From JANNFX01 sp031380225 (GTDB lineage Bacteria; Pseudomonadota; Alphaproteobacteria; Rhizobiales; Hyphomicrobiaceae): 34,570 bases of DNA. Below are positions 6,798-14,889 of the stretch, piece after piece. A program made the position numbers and the translations under genes. Within the stretch, counting starts at the first letter, position 1, and every line of letters starts with the position of its first letter. The notes beneath the pieces are model-generated. The model did not search any database, was not told the origin of the DNA, and saw only the letters and a program-made list of their open reading frames with translations. Location: assembly GCA_031380225.1 (NCBI GenBank), contig JANNFX010000144.1, forward strand, positions 1 to 34,570. The letters run 5' to 3'.

Positions 6798-7958
6798 TCA
6801 ATCGTCCTCGACGCGCAGGAAGTGCCAAACCGTGTTTTTGTAGGCGATCACGGAGGCTTCGAGCGCCTGCAAATTGCGTTTGTCTTTCAAGTCTGCTGTG
6901 GCGAGTACAAGCCGGCCGAGCCGGTGTTCTTCAGCCAACATGCATTTGAATTCAATTTCTGTGATGTCCCAAGCCGATTGCGTGTCACGAATCGCTTGCC
7001 ACACGTGAGAAATAAACGCCTTCCGGTTTCCTGGCCAGCCCTCAGAATGGTGTGCCGCTACAGCCTTGACAGTGGCAACAAAGACATCGTGATCCGGCTT
7101 CGTCGCCACCGGCTTGGCTTTTTGAGAGGGCCCTGCATCATTCGCCGCTTTCGGCAAGGATCTCACGTCGGAAATCCCAGCGACTTTTGGCTCGCTAGCC
7201 TGATGCGCCACCAGAATTTTGGTGCCTAGATTACGATGGATCGCTTCTTTCAGCGCGTCGTGATCGGTTTGCACCGCGCCAACCGCTTCAGCAGCGATTG
7301 CCACGATCAAACGTTGATCGGTGCCGAAATCTCGCGGCTGCAATGACAACTGCCCTGCCAAGGTGCGGCCGGCTTTCGATGTGAAGGCTGTGCCCTTACC
7401 GAACCCCGCCTTCATCGAATTGCCAAAAGCGCGCTCAAGCGCCACCAGTGCCAATTGCGCGCGAAGCTTTGCGACCGACGGATTCTTTTTGGCCGGAAGA
7501 TTATAGACGGACTGGAGAATAAGGGCCCGCAAACCGTCAGGCCTCAATGCCATCTTGAGCCGTGATGGATTACCGGTCTCTATGCCAAGACTTTTGCCGA
7601 TCAAATCAAGATCGCGAATTTCTGTCCACGGCCGTGCGTCTCCGGGCTTGATACCGAAATAACTTGCTGCCGCAGCGGCGCCTGAGTCAGCCGGTTTCAA
7701 GCGATTGCGGGATTCGGTCGCCAGTCCGGCTGCGATCAATTGGCCGATCTGCATCTCGGCCGTTCGCCGCCATTCCGCAGGCGACAGTTTGTGGGTCACA
7801 AATCCTGCCAGATCGCTGGCGATTTCCGAACGCGTCGCGCCACCATCGCAAGCCACACGCGCAAGCAACAGCTCGCCGAGTGGCGAAATTGCGCGCACAG
7901 TTGTTGTAAAACTCATGGATGACTGGGTCACCATACTTGTCTGGGTGACAGCGCTCAT
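6798..7958 (-). CDS. Winged-helix-like partner of the dual ATPase
   Basis: This 386-residue protein is the first gene of a two-gene operon with the dual ATPase. Residues 25-105 (LGELLLARVAC through QLIAAGLATE to SYFGIKPG) look like a winged helix-turn-helix: short helices, then a basic beta-wing. A helical middle follows (140-245). A Lys/Ala-rich linker (255-290) precedes a conserved-looking C-terminal domain (290-386), with GWPGNRKAFISHVW, an acidic helix, then LGRLVLATADL and YKNTVWHFLRVE. That end also has the shape of a winged helix. The start at ATG 7958 is set by GGGAGGG about 7 nt upstream; a GTG at 8003 is less supported. No named family was recognised. A DNA- or protein-binding adaptor role is inferred. 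Confidence 0.65.
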   Translation of the reverse strand: MSAVTQTSMVTQSSMSFTTTVRAISPLGELLLARVACDGGATRSEIASDLAGFVTHKLSPAEWRRTAEMQIGQLIAAGLATESRNRLKPADSGAAAAASYFGIKPGDARPWTEIRDLDLIGKSLGIETGNPSRLKMALRPDGLRALILQSVYNLPAKKNPSVAKLRAQLALVALERAFGNSMKAGFGKGTAFTSKAGRTLAGQLSLQPRDFGTDQRLIVAIAAEAVGAVQTDHDALKEAIHRNLGTKILVAHQASEPKVAGISDVRSLPKAANDAGPSQKAKPVATKPDHDVFVATVKAVAAHHSEGWPGNRKAFISHVWQAIRDTQSAWDITEIEFKCMLAEEHRLGRLVLATADLKDKRNLQALEASVIAYKNTVWHFLRVEDD

Positions 7959-8050
7959 TCGCGTCCCTCCCTCACTCGAAAATTCGAGAAGCCTTGGACG
8001 CACGAATCACCAGTCAGATGCATATAAGAGTGGAGCAGAATGGCTTGAGA

Positions 8051-8092
8051 TAAAAGCTCAAACCGGCAACCGGCGGAAATTTTTGAGCTCCG
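8051..8092 (-). promoter_or_regulatory. Terminator-like hairpin upstream of the ATPase operon
   Basis: The arms AGCTCAAA (8055-8062) and TTTGAGCT (8082-8089) pair perfectly and enclose an inner CCGG-CAA-CCGG hairpin. On the minus strand the stem ends in GCTTTTA, as in an intrinsic terminator. It is about 100 nt upstream of the start at 7958 with no gene in between, so it could act as an attenuator. Confidence 0.35.
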
Positions 8093-8271
8093 TTTTAAAA
8101 TTGTCCCCAAAGAAGCCGTCACAGCCCGTCTTTTGCCGCAACCAAGCCCAATTGGCGTCACCATCGTCGCAGATCACTTGCACAAGGGACAAGCGTCGAG
8201 GGGCTCGCGCCATCACCGGCGTCTGCGAAGTCTTTACGTTAACGCACGTTTAAGACTTTGCGTGGCAAGTT

Positions 8272-8294
8272 GCTGAGATACCGCGTGTCTCAGC
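8272..8294 (+). promoter_or_regulatory. Leader hairpin of the CAP lipoprotein gene
   Basis: GCTGAGA (8272-8278) pairs perfectly with TCTCAGC (8288-8294) around a 9-nt loop. It ends immediately before the GGGGAG ribosome-binding site (8295-8300), so it could influence translation initiation. Confidence 0.4.
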
Positions 8295-8306
8295 GGGGAG
8301 AAGATC

Positions 8307-8951
8307 ATGTATCGCGTACTTATGATTGCCTTAGTTGCAGCCACTCTTGGCGCCTGCAGCTTATCTGCCCCGTCGGCTCCAATTGGGTTTTCGCAAGCCA
8401 GCGAAACCAAATCGATCCCCAGCAATTCGAAGACCAAAGTTCAGAGCCTCGCGCTTGGTGGCGAACCGTCTGCCGCGCGTGGATCAGATCGCGCACCGGC
8501 GGGTTCGTTTGAGCGCCCTGACCGGGGCTCACTGACCGACCGGGACTATACCGGTACGGCGCTCAATGCAGAAATCGCACGCGATTTGATCAACCAGTAT
8601 CGTGTCGACAATGGCCTCAAGCCGTTGCAAATAAACGTGAAACTCACAGAAGCGGCGAAAGAACACTGCCGCGACTTGGCGAAGTGGGACCGCATTTCCC
8701 ATTACGGATCTGACGGCTCAAACCCTTGGGATCGCGTCAAGCGTACCGGTTATAAAGCCCGCCTCGCGGCCGAAAATGTCGGAACTGGCCAGGTCAATTT
8801 TGACGAAGTTATGAAAGGCTGGAAGGATAGTCCTGGCCACAACAAGAACCTGTTGCTGTCTGATGGCAAGGAAATGGGCTTAGCCCTGGTTCAAGACCCA
8901 AAAACTGAGTTTAAGTCGTTTTGGACGCTGGTCATCGGCGCGTCGATGTAA
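8307..8951 (+). CDS. CAP (SCP/PR-1) domain lipoprotein
   Basis: This 214-residue protein has a lipoprotein signal (MYRVLMIALVAATLGAC, lipobox LGAC with Cys17). A low-complexity Ser/Lys/Arg linker leads to a CAP domain (about 90-214). Landmarks are LINQYRVDNGLKPL, AAKEHCRDLA, ISHYGSDGSNPWDR with the conserved His, AAENVGTG, and GWKDSPGHNKNLL with the second His, before the final beta-strand (FWTLVIGA). CAP proteins are widespread secreted or envelope proteins and bacterial substrates are mostly unknown. Start ATG 8307 follows GGGGAG. The gene stands alone, divergent from the ATPase operon and convergent with the small gene at 8975-9217. Confidence 0.88.
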   Translation: MYRVLMIALVAATLGACSLSAPSAPIGFSQASETKSIPSNSKTKVQSLALGGEPSAARGSDRAPAGSFERPDRGSLTDRDYTGTALNAEIARDLINQYRVDNGLKPLQINVKLTEAAKEHCRDLAKWDRISHYGSDGSNPWDRVKRTGYKARLAAENVGTGQVNFDEVMKGWKDSPGHNKNLLLSDGKEMGLALVQDPKTEFKSFWTLVIGASM

Positions 8952-8970
8952 AATTCAAGGCTTCGAACCG

Positions 8971-9009
8971 GCATTCACGCGCCATGATCCAACCATGGCG
9001 CGTGAATGC
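8971..9009. terminator. Perfect 16-bp hairpin between convergent genes
   Basis: Arm 8971-8986 is the exact reverse complement of 8994-9009, with a 7-nt loop. It lies 19 nt after the CAP gene stop and overlaps the last codons of the convergent 80-residue gene. There is no T-tract on either side. Confidence 0.6.
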
Positions 9010-9217
9010 GATTATCGAACCGCTGGCGGACCAGTGCAGCAACACCCGCCCACGCCCAAGAGCGCCCGGCATCGCCCTCACTTCCCCGTAAATCTGCAAA
9101 GAAATCAGCTACTTCCGCCGCATGCGCGCCGTGCCGGCCTTCCAACGTGAGGGCCATAAATTCAACGTCGTTGGGGGTCGGCGTTGCATCAACATCTGGG
9201 TGCCAATTTGCGTTCAT
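8975..9217 (-). CDS. Hypothetical 80-residue protein
   Basis: ATG 9217 to TGA 8975 gives 80 residues, Asp/Ala/Trp-rich, with segments MNANWHPDVDATPTPNDVEF, ALTLEGRHGAHAAEVADFF and WAWAGVAALVRQRF. The central part reads as amphipathic helices of a soluble protein. The ribosome-binding site is weak (GGAAACG). The open frame extends upstream to 9472, so a longer product cannot be excluded, but the upstream part has a less protein-like composition. No family is recognised. The final codons form one arm of a 16-bp hairpin. Confidence 0.5.
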   Translation of the reverse strand: MNANWHPDVDATPTPNDVEFMALTLEGRHGAHAAEVADFFADLRGSEGDAGRSWAWAGVAALVRQRFDNRIHAPWLDHGA

Positions 9218-9464
9218 GGGATTTCGTTTCCGGTGGTTTCTTAGTTCGAAATCGTCTCTCGAAACCATTGAAAGCAAGATCAGCGCCACCCCCAATCTGG
9301 CCTGAAATGGCACAATTGCCCCGGCACGCCGCCGTGACGCCTTGCGGTCGGCGCTGAGAAAGGGCACCCAGTCCCAAAGTTTCCCCATTTCAAATGCTAC
9401 ACACTCGCACCGGACTAAATTAAATAACCGTCCGGCAACTCTCAGCTTTTTCGACTGAAGGGGC

Positions 9465-11576
9465 ATGGCCATTACGGCTCAATATGGTGGCGGCGCGGGC
9501 GGCGGCCACGGTGCTGTAGACAGCAGCACCGCGGCCGCCGGGGACAGCATGGGCGCTCGAATGAAGCGCGCGCGCCGTCACAGCGCAACTGTGCGCGTGC
9601 TCAGGACCGCTTTGCCGATTTCGTTGGCCGCCATCTTGGCCGTGTTCAGTATGTCGGTCATGAACAAAGCTGGCATCGGTCTCGGTCTGCCCGATATCCC
9701 AGTGCCCAGGATTTTGCCCGAAAATCTCGCCATGGCAAACCCGCACTATGAGGGCTTCGGCAAAGACGGCAGCAGCTACAGAGTTACGGCCAAGACCGCG
9801 CGCCAAAACTTCGACAATACCAACATCATCAATCTCGATCAGATCAGCGGCGTTATGGTTGATCTCGACAAATCCAAAACCAACTTCACGGCCGTGCGTG
9901 GCGACTACAATCAAAAATCGGCTATGCTTGAGTTGTTTGAAAAGATCACCGTCGACGGGGACACAGGGCTCAAGGCCGTACTGAAGAGCGCAACCCTCAA
10001 TACTAAAGACAATTCCATGGTCTCCAAAGAGCCCGTCAACATCGCGTTTACAGCTGGAACGATCACTGCCAACGGCATGAGACTTCGCAACAAAATCCAT
10101 GAGGCCACGTTCGCCGGCAACGTGGTTGCGCAATTTGTGCCTGAGAAACCAAAGACGCCGGAGACAGTGAACGTTACGGCCGCTGAAGCTGCTGCAGCTG
10201 CAGCCAACGCCGTGCAAATGTTTTCAACGTCAGATTCACCGCTCGACGTCACCTCCGCTCGTCTCGACGTCAAGGACGCCATAAACACTGCCGTTTTCAT
10301 GGGTAATGTCCTGGCAATTCAGGCGGGTCAATCTCTCCGCTCACCCGAATTAACGGTCGTCTATGCACGAGACAGCGCTGCGAACGCTGGCAAAAAGCCA
10401 CAGAACACGGCGACGCCAGCCGGTAAGATCCAGCACATTGCAGCCAAGGGTCCGGTCGTCCTGGAGCGCGGCGTTGGAGACCGCGTCAATGCAAACGCAT
10501 TAGAATTCGATGCCACGACAAATATAGCTACTTTGACTGGCAACGTTATTATGCGCTCTGGCGTCGACCGCCATGCCACCAGTGACCGCGCTGACATGAA
10601 CCAAACCGACGGCACGATTTTGCTGACCGGCGCACAAGTGGACGTGCTGCAAGGCCTCAATGAATTGCACGGCCGCCGGTTGTTTATCAATCGCTTGAAC
10701 GGGACCGCACTGTTAACCTCGCCACCCACGGCCGGTGCCGGTCCAGGCCGGATCAAGACCAAGTTCTATTCCGGCGGCGCTGACGGCAACAAGAAAGCCA
10801 AGGCCGCCAAACCCGAAGCCAAACCTAATGATGGCGACGGTTCGCCAATGGCATCGTTCAAATCCGACCCCAACAAGCCGATGGATATCGAAGCCGAACA
10901 GCTCGACGTTAACAACCCCGCTAAAACCGCAACATTCCGCGGCGACGTCGTTGCAATCCAAGGCGATATCACATTCAAGACCGCAGAAATGGTCGCCATC
11001 TATACTGGCGACGTCAATTTAGCCGACGCAACTGAGCCCAAGATAGCGGGCGACAAGGATAAGAAATCAGAAACTGAATTGACCCGCATAGAGGCTAAGA
11101 AAAACGTCACGGTGACCTCGAAAGATGGGCAATCGGTGCAAGGCGATTGGGCGACCTTCGATGCCAAGGCCAACACAATTGTTGTCGGTGGTGAGGTGAT
11201 CTTGTCCAAGGGCGGCAGCATGGTGCGCGGCTCGCGTATGAACATCGACCTCACGACTGGTGAAAACACCATGGAGACCACGCCTGGCGAAACAGTGCAG
11301 TTGCCTGGCGGTGGGGGATGGGCAACATCGGCTCCAGAATCCGGGGCGGCGACGTCCAATCGCGGCCGGCCCAGTGCTGTCTTCTTCCCCAGCGACATGG
11401 GCATGGCCGATAAGAACGGCAAAAAGAAACAGAGCAGTAAGACCAAGCCGGCTCAAGCGTCGCCGGCTTCGACGCCACAAACTGGCGAGGCGTGGTCGAC
11501 TGAAACCGCTCCTGCAGATCAGGGCAGCAATCCGCTAGACGCTCTCGACTCCCCCAATGTTGAAACACCCAATTGA
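9465..11576 (+). CDS. LptC-LptA fusion, LPS transport periplasmic bridge protein
   Basis: This 703-residue protein has a Gly/Ala-rich cytoplasmic N-terminus, one transmembrane segment (about 46-66) and an LptC-like domain (about 85-225, with MANPHYEGFGKDGSSYRVTAK typical of LptC). Two LptA/OstA units follow. Unit 1 (258-420) opens with PLDVTSARLDV and TAVFMGNVLAIQAG. Unit 2 (472-615) opens with PMDIEAEQLDV and TATFRGDVVAIQGD. The shared P-D-LDV-TA-F-G-V-AIQ pattern shows they are internal repeats. The tail (620-703) is low complexity. LptC and LptA normally are separate proteins that shuttle LPS from LptBFG across the periplasm; here they form one membrane-anchored chain. Start ATG 9465 follows GAAGGGG. 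lptB follows downstream. Confidence 0.85.
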   Translation: MAITAQYGGGAGGGHGAVDSSTAAAGDSMGARMKRARRHSATVRVLRTALPISLAAILAVFSMSVMNKAGIGLGLPDIPVPRILPENLAMANPHYEGFGKDGSSYRVTAKTARQNFDNTNIINLDQISGVMVDLDKSKTNFTAVRGDYNQKSAMLELFEKITVDGDTGLKAVLKSATLNTKDNSMVSKEPVNIAFTAGTITANGMRLRNKIHEATFAGNVVAQFVPEKPKTPETVNVTAAEAAAAAANAVQMFSTSDSPLDVTSARLDVKDAINTAVFMGNVLAIQAGQSLRSPELTVVYARDSAANAGKKPQNTATPAGKIQHIAAKGPVVLERGVGDRVNANALEFDATTNIATLTGNVIMRSGVDRHATSDRADMNQTDGTILLTGAQVDVLQGLNELHGRRLFINRLNGTALLTSPPTAGAGPGRIKTKFYSGGADGNKKAKAAKPEAKPNDGDGSPMASFKSDPNKPMDIEAEQLDVNNPAKTATFRGDVVAIQGDITFKTAEMVAIYTGDVNLADATEPKIAGDKDKKSETELTRIEAKKNVTVTSKDGQSVQGDWATFDAKANTIVVGGEVILSKGGSMVRGSRMNIDLTTGENTMETTPGETVQLPGGGGWATSAPESGAATSNRGRPSAVFFPSDMGMADKNGKKKQSSKTKPAQASPASTPQTGEAWSTETAPADQGSNPLDALDSPNVETPN

Positions 11577-11587
11577 GGCCAGCGACG

Positions 11588-11695
11588 ATGATGCCTTCGC
11601 TGCCAAGCTTGTATGAGGGTAAGATCGTGTGGTTGCCGTTGAAATTTAAAGACCAGTTTGTGCTCGTCTCGTCTCCGAAAGTTTTGCGCCCGTGA
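11588..11695 (+). CDS. Possible 35-codon leader ORF overlapping the lptB start
   Basis: ATG 11588 to TGA 11693-11695 encodes 35 residues (MMPSLPSLYEGK through VWLPLKFKDQF to SSPKVLRP). GAGG at 11575-11578 is spaced 9 nt from the ATG, and the stop overlaps the GTG start of lptB as GTGA. The lptB GTG has no ribosome-binding site of its own, which fits translational coupling. No family is recognised. Confidence 0.35.
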   Translation: MMPSLPSLYEGKIVWLPLKFKDQFVLVSSPKVLRP

Positions 11696-12528
11696 AGTTG
11701 ACCGCGTTCTCCAATCTCCTTCCAAAAATGCTGACCGGTGGCAAGAAGTCCACTGAACTCAGCAATGGCGCCGCGCCCGACCCGTTCATGCAAGGCGCGA
11801 AGGGCTGGTTGACAGCGGCGCATGTCGAGAAGTCGTATAAGAAGCGAAAGGTCGTCAAAGGCGTCAGTCTCGCCGTTGGCCGCGGCGAATCCGTTGGCCT
11901 GTTGGGTCCGAACGGCGCCGGCAAGACGACCGTGTTCTACATGATCACCGGCCTAGTTCCAGCCGACACCGGCCGTATCACAATTGACGGCGAAGACGTA
12001 ACCGCCTTGCCCATGTATCAGCGCGCGCGCCTTGGCATCGGCTACCTGCCGCAGGAAGCATCGATCTTTCGTGGCCTGACTGTCGAACAAAACATCATGG
12101 CGGTGCTCGAGTTAGTTGAGCCCGATAAGCGCATACGCAAAGAGCGTCTCGAAAGCCTGCTTGAAGAATTTAAGATCACGCGGCTCAGGAAATCGCCCTC
12201 AATCGCGTTATCAGGCGGTGAACGCCGGCGCTGCGAAATTGCCCGGGCTTTGGCCTCCCGTCCGTCGTTCATACTTCTTGACGAACCGTTTGCGGGTATT
12301 GACCCGATCGCGGTTGGCGATATTCAGGAACTTGTCCGTCACTTGACAGACCGTGGCATCGGGGTCCTGATCACCGATCATAATGTACGTGAAACTCTAA
12401 GCCTGATTGACCGCGCCTATATCATCTATGATGGTCAAGTTCTAACACAAGGTAACCCTGAAGAAATCATAGCCAACGAAGACGTGCGCCGCGTCTACCT
12501 CGGGGATATGTTCGTTAACGGGCGTTGA
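11692..12528 (+). CDS. lptB: LPS export ABC transporter ATPase LptB
   Basis: This 278-residue ATPase powers LPS extraction by LptFG. After an N-terminal extension of about 40 residues, the ABC core begins at GWLTAAHVEKSYKKRKVVKG. Walker A is GPNGAGKTT, the Q-loop region GIGYLPQEASIFRGLTV, the signature LSGGERRR, Walker B FILLDEPFAGIDP, and the H-loop LITDHNVRETL. This exact combination is typical of LptB. The start is uncertain: GTG 11692 overlaps the stop of a 35-codon ORF, and ATG codons at 11728 or 11788 are alternatives without better ribosome-binding sites. rpoN follows 41 bp downstream, so the genes are probably co-transcribed. Confidence 0.93.
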   Translation: MKLTAFSNLLPKMLTGGKKSTELSNGAAPDPFMQGAKGWLTAAHVEKSYKKRKVVKGVSLAVGRGESVGLLGPNGAGKTTVFYMITGLVPADTGRITIDGEDVTALPMYQRARLGIGYLPQEASIFRGLTVEQNIMAVLELVEPDKRIRKERLESLLEEFKITRLRKSPSIALSGGERRRCEIARALASRPSFILLDEPFAGIDPIAVGDIQELVRHLTDRGIGVLITDHNVRETLSLIDRAYIIYDGQVLTQGNPEEIIANEDVRRVYLGDMFVNGR

Positions 12529-12569
12529 TATAAACCAAGCCTCAAGACGCCTATCGCTAGGTTGGGGAC

Positions 12570-14120
12570 ATGGCAATTTTTGCAAAGCTCGAGTTACGTC
12601 AGGGTCAGGCCCTGGTGATGACTCCGCAATTGCAGCAGGCAATCAAGCTGCTGCAGTTGTCGAATACTGAGCTGTCGCAATTCGTCGAAACCGAACTTGA
12701 GCGCAATCCGCTGCTTGAACGGGTCGAAACCGCCGATCAAATCGCACCGACACCAGCGGAGCCCGAAAGACCGGACACGTCCGGTGACGCAGGCGATGGC
12801 GATGCCGCCACTGCCGCTGATGTGCCGGCACTCGATTACGACAAGGCCGGCATGGAGCAGGCCGTCGAACTCGATACCGATTTCGAAAATGTCTATCCCG
12901 ACACCGCCGTTGCCGACATGGCAGCCAGCGCAGAAGCTGCTGGCTGGGCATCTTTACGGCCGGTTGGCGGTTCGTTCGATGGCGGAGAGAATGATTTCGA
13001 AGACTACGTCTCGGATCAAATCTCGCTCAAAGATCATTTGACGAGCCAACTGCCACTTGCCATTGCTGACCCAGGTGAACGCCTCATTGGCCAGTACCTG
13101 ATCGATATGATCGATGACGCTGGCTACATTGCCGGCGAACTCACACAAATTGCCGACAAGCTTGGCGCGCCGATGGCTCTGGTCGACCGCGTATTGGCGA
13201 CGGTGCAAACCATGGATCCGCCAGGCGTGTTTGCGCGAACACTTGCAGAGTGCCTGGCACTGCAGCTTAAGGAACAGAACCGTTTCGACCCGCAAATCGC
13301 GGCGCTTCTCGACAATCTGCCGATGCTCGCCAGCCATAACATCAATGGCTTGAAGCGCGTCATCGGCGTTGATATGGACGAATTGGCCGAGATGATCGCT
13401 GAGATCAAGCGGCTCAATCCGAAGCCAGGCCTCAAGTTTGGCGCTGTTCAAATGCAAGCGGTGGTGCCCGATATTCTCGTGCGCTCAAGCTCAGACGGCA
13501 GCTGGATTATCGAACTTAATAGCGAAACGCTGCCGCGGGTTCTGGTCAATCGCGCCTATCTTTCGCGTGTCAGCACTGGCGCGTCGCAAAGCCGTGACAA
13601 GGACTATCTGCTTGATTGCTTGCAAACAGCCAACTGGCTGGTCAAGAGCCTTGACCAGCGTGCGCGCACCATTTTGAAGGTCGCCGAAGAGATCGTGCGT
13701 CAGCAGGATCAGTTCTTCAGCCACGGCGTTCAGCACTTGCGGCCGTTGAATTTGAAGACGGTTGCCGACGCGATCAAAATGCATGAATCGACAGTGTCGC
13801 GTGTGACGTCTAACAAATACATGTCGTGCCCGCGCGGAATCTTCGAACTCAAATATTTCTTCACGTCTGCAATCCAGTCGTCCGGCGACGGCGAAGCGCA
13901 TTCGTCCGAATCAGTCCGCCATCGAATTAAGAGTTTGATAGACAGCGAAACCGCGCGCGCCATCCTTTCTGACGATATGATCGTCGACCGGCTCAAAGGC
14001 GATGGTGTCGAGATCGCTCGCCGCACAGTCGCAAAGTACCGGGAAGCGATGCGGATTCCGTCGTCTGTCCAGCGCCGCCGGGATAAGCAGATGCAAGAGC
14101 GATCAGTCCGCGCGAGCTGA
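12570..14120 (+). CDS. rpoN: RNA polymerase sigma-54 factor RpoN
   Basis: This 516-residue protein carries the Gln-rich activator-responsive region I (residues 3-50, LRQGQALVMTPQLQQAIKLL and ELERNPLLE). An acidic linker (50-115) is followed by the core-binding region (SLKDHLTSQL, DPPGVFARTL, LNPKPGL) and the DNA-binding part, with HESTVSRVTSNKY, RGIFELKYFF and the RpoN box ARRTVAKYRE (483-492). It directs transcription from -24/-12 promoters with enhancer-binding ATPases, typically for nitrogen genes. All family regions are present and the length is normal. ptsN follows after a 286-bp gap. Confidence 0.97.
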   Translation: MAIFAKLELRQGQALVMTPQLQQAIKLLQLSNTELSQFVETELERNPLLERVETADQIAPTPAEPERPDTSGDAGDGDAATAADVPALDYDKAGMEQAVELDTDFENVYPDTAVADMAASAEAAGWASLRPVGGSFDGGENDFEDYVSDQISLKDHLTSQLPLAIADPGERLIGQYLIDMIDDAGYIAGELTQIADKLGAPMALVDRVLATVQTMDPPGVFARTLAECLALQLKEQNRFDPQIAALLDNLPMLASHNINGLKRVIGVDMDELAEMIAEIKRLNPKPGLKFGAVQMQAVVPDILVRSSSDGSWIIELNSETLPRVLVNRAYLSRVSTGASQSRDKDYLLDCLQTANWLVKSLDQRARTILKVAEEIVRQQDQFFSHGVQHLRPLNLKTVADAIKMHESTVSRVTSNKYMSCPRGIFELKYFFTSAIQSSGDGEAHSSESVRHRIKSLIDSETARAILSDDMIVDRLKGDGVEIARRTVAKYREAMRIPSSVQRRRDKQMQERSVRAS

Positions 14121-14143
14121 CGAAATCGAATAAATTCGCTATA

Positions 14144-14163
14144 CATCAGTAAGTTAACTGATG
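14144..14163 (+). terminator. Hairpin downstream of rpoN
   Basis: CATCAGT (14144-14150) pairs with ACTGATG (14157-14163) around AAGTTA, 23 nt after the rpoN stop. No T-tract follows, so it may be a processing site or attenuator. The rest of the 286-bp gap to ptsN holds no recognisable gene. Confidence 0.35.
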
Positions 14164-14406
14164 CATTGACTTCGACTGCTGGGGCTCCTAATTTCCGGCA
14201 CGTTTTCGGTTGTAGAGGATGCCTTGAACCCACACGCCAAGATTGTCTTGGGGATTTTTCCCAGGCCACCGTGTTTCAGCGGGCGGCTGGATCCGGCGCC
14301 TTGTACACATCCGTTGCAGAATCAGAACAATAATTGACCAGACGCTAGGCCGCCATTCGGCTATGATTCATTAGACGCGTTCTGGCTCTGCCTTTGGGAT
14401 AAGCAA

Positions 14407-14871
14407 ATGGAACTCGGCGACATTCTAGCTTCTGACGGAATACTTCAACGGCTTAAGGCCGACACCAAAAAGCAGGCGCTTGAGGGTTTGGCAGCCAAGG
14501 CGGAAAAGCCAGCCGGAATAGTGGCGGTCGAAATTTACAATGCCTTGTTGCAGCGTGAACGGCTGGGATCGACCGGTCTTGGACGTGGCATTGCTGTTCC
14601 GCATGTCAAATTCAAAGACCTGAAAAAAATTATATGCCTGTTCGCGCGCCTTGAGCAGCCAATCGAATTCGAAAGCCCCGACGGCGAACCGGTTGATCTC
14701 ATCTTCTTGCTGATGTCCCCCGAACATGCGAGTGGCGATCATCTCAAGTCCCTTGCACGCATTTCGCGGCTTGTCCGCGAGCCAGCCCTGCTTGAGCGGC
14801 TCCGTAATGCGCCTGACACCGCGGCGCTGAACTCGCTGCTGACTTCCACCAAGACCTCACACGCGGCATAG
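14407..14871 (+). CDS. ptsN: PTS IIA-like nitrogen regulatory protein PtsN (EIIA-Ntr)
   Basis: This 154-residue protein has the mannitol/fructose EIIA fold. The phospho-accepting His66 lies in GRGIAVPHVKF, with LGSTGLG before it and DLIFLLMSPEHASGDHLKSLA after it, all family hallmarks. As the end of the nitrogen PTS (PtsP-NPr-EIIA-Ntr) it signals nitrogen status and potassium balance by protein contacts rather than sugar transport. The location downstream of rpoN is the classic arrangement, but hpf, usually found between them in related bacteria, is missing. Start ATG 14407 follows a GGGA motif. Confidence 0.95.
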   Translation: MELGDILASDGILQRLKADTKKQALEGLAAKAEKPAGIVAVEIYNALLQRERLGSTGLGRGIAVPHVKFKDLKKIICLFARLEQPIEFESPDGEPVDLIFLLMSPEHASGDHLKSLARISRLVREPALLERLRNAPDTAALNSLLTSTKTSHAA

Positions 14872-14889
14872 AGCTGTCTAGAAGGCGGA

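Larger units (their letters stand above)
7959..8306. other. Divergent intergenic region upstream of the ATPase operon
   Basis: These 348 bp lie between the ATPase operon and the CAP-domain lipoprotein gene. They contain the attenuator-like hairpin at 8051-8092, a 7-bp inverted repeat AAGTCTT...AAGACTT (8228-8234 and 8252-8258) enclosing GTTAAC, and a leader hairpin at 8272-8294. No gene was seen. Confidence 0.5.

Noticed and set aside
9420..10217. 265-residue minus-strand open frame
   Set aside because: It is antisense to the LptC-LptA fusion and Cys/His/Gly-rich without a domain; it is a shadow frame.
14334..14367. Sigma-70-type promoter for ptsN (TTGACC and TATGAT)
   Set aside because: The spacing between the boxes is 22 bp, too long for a standard promoter.
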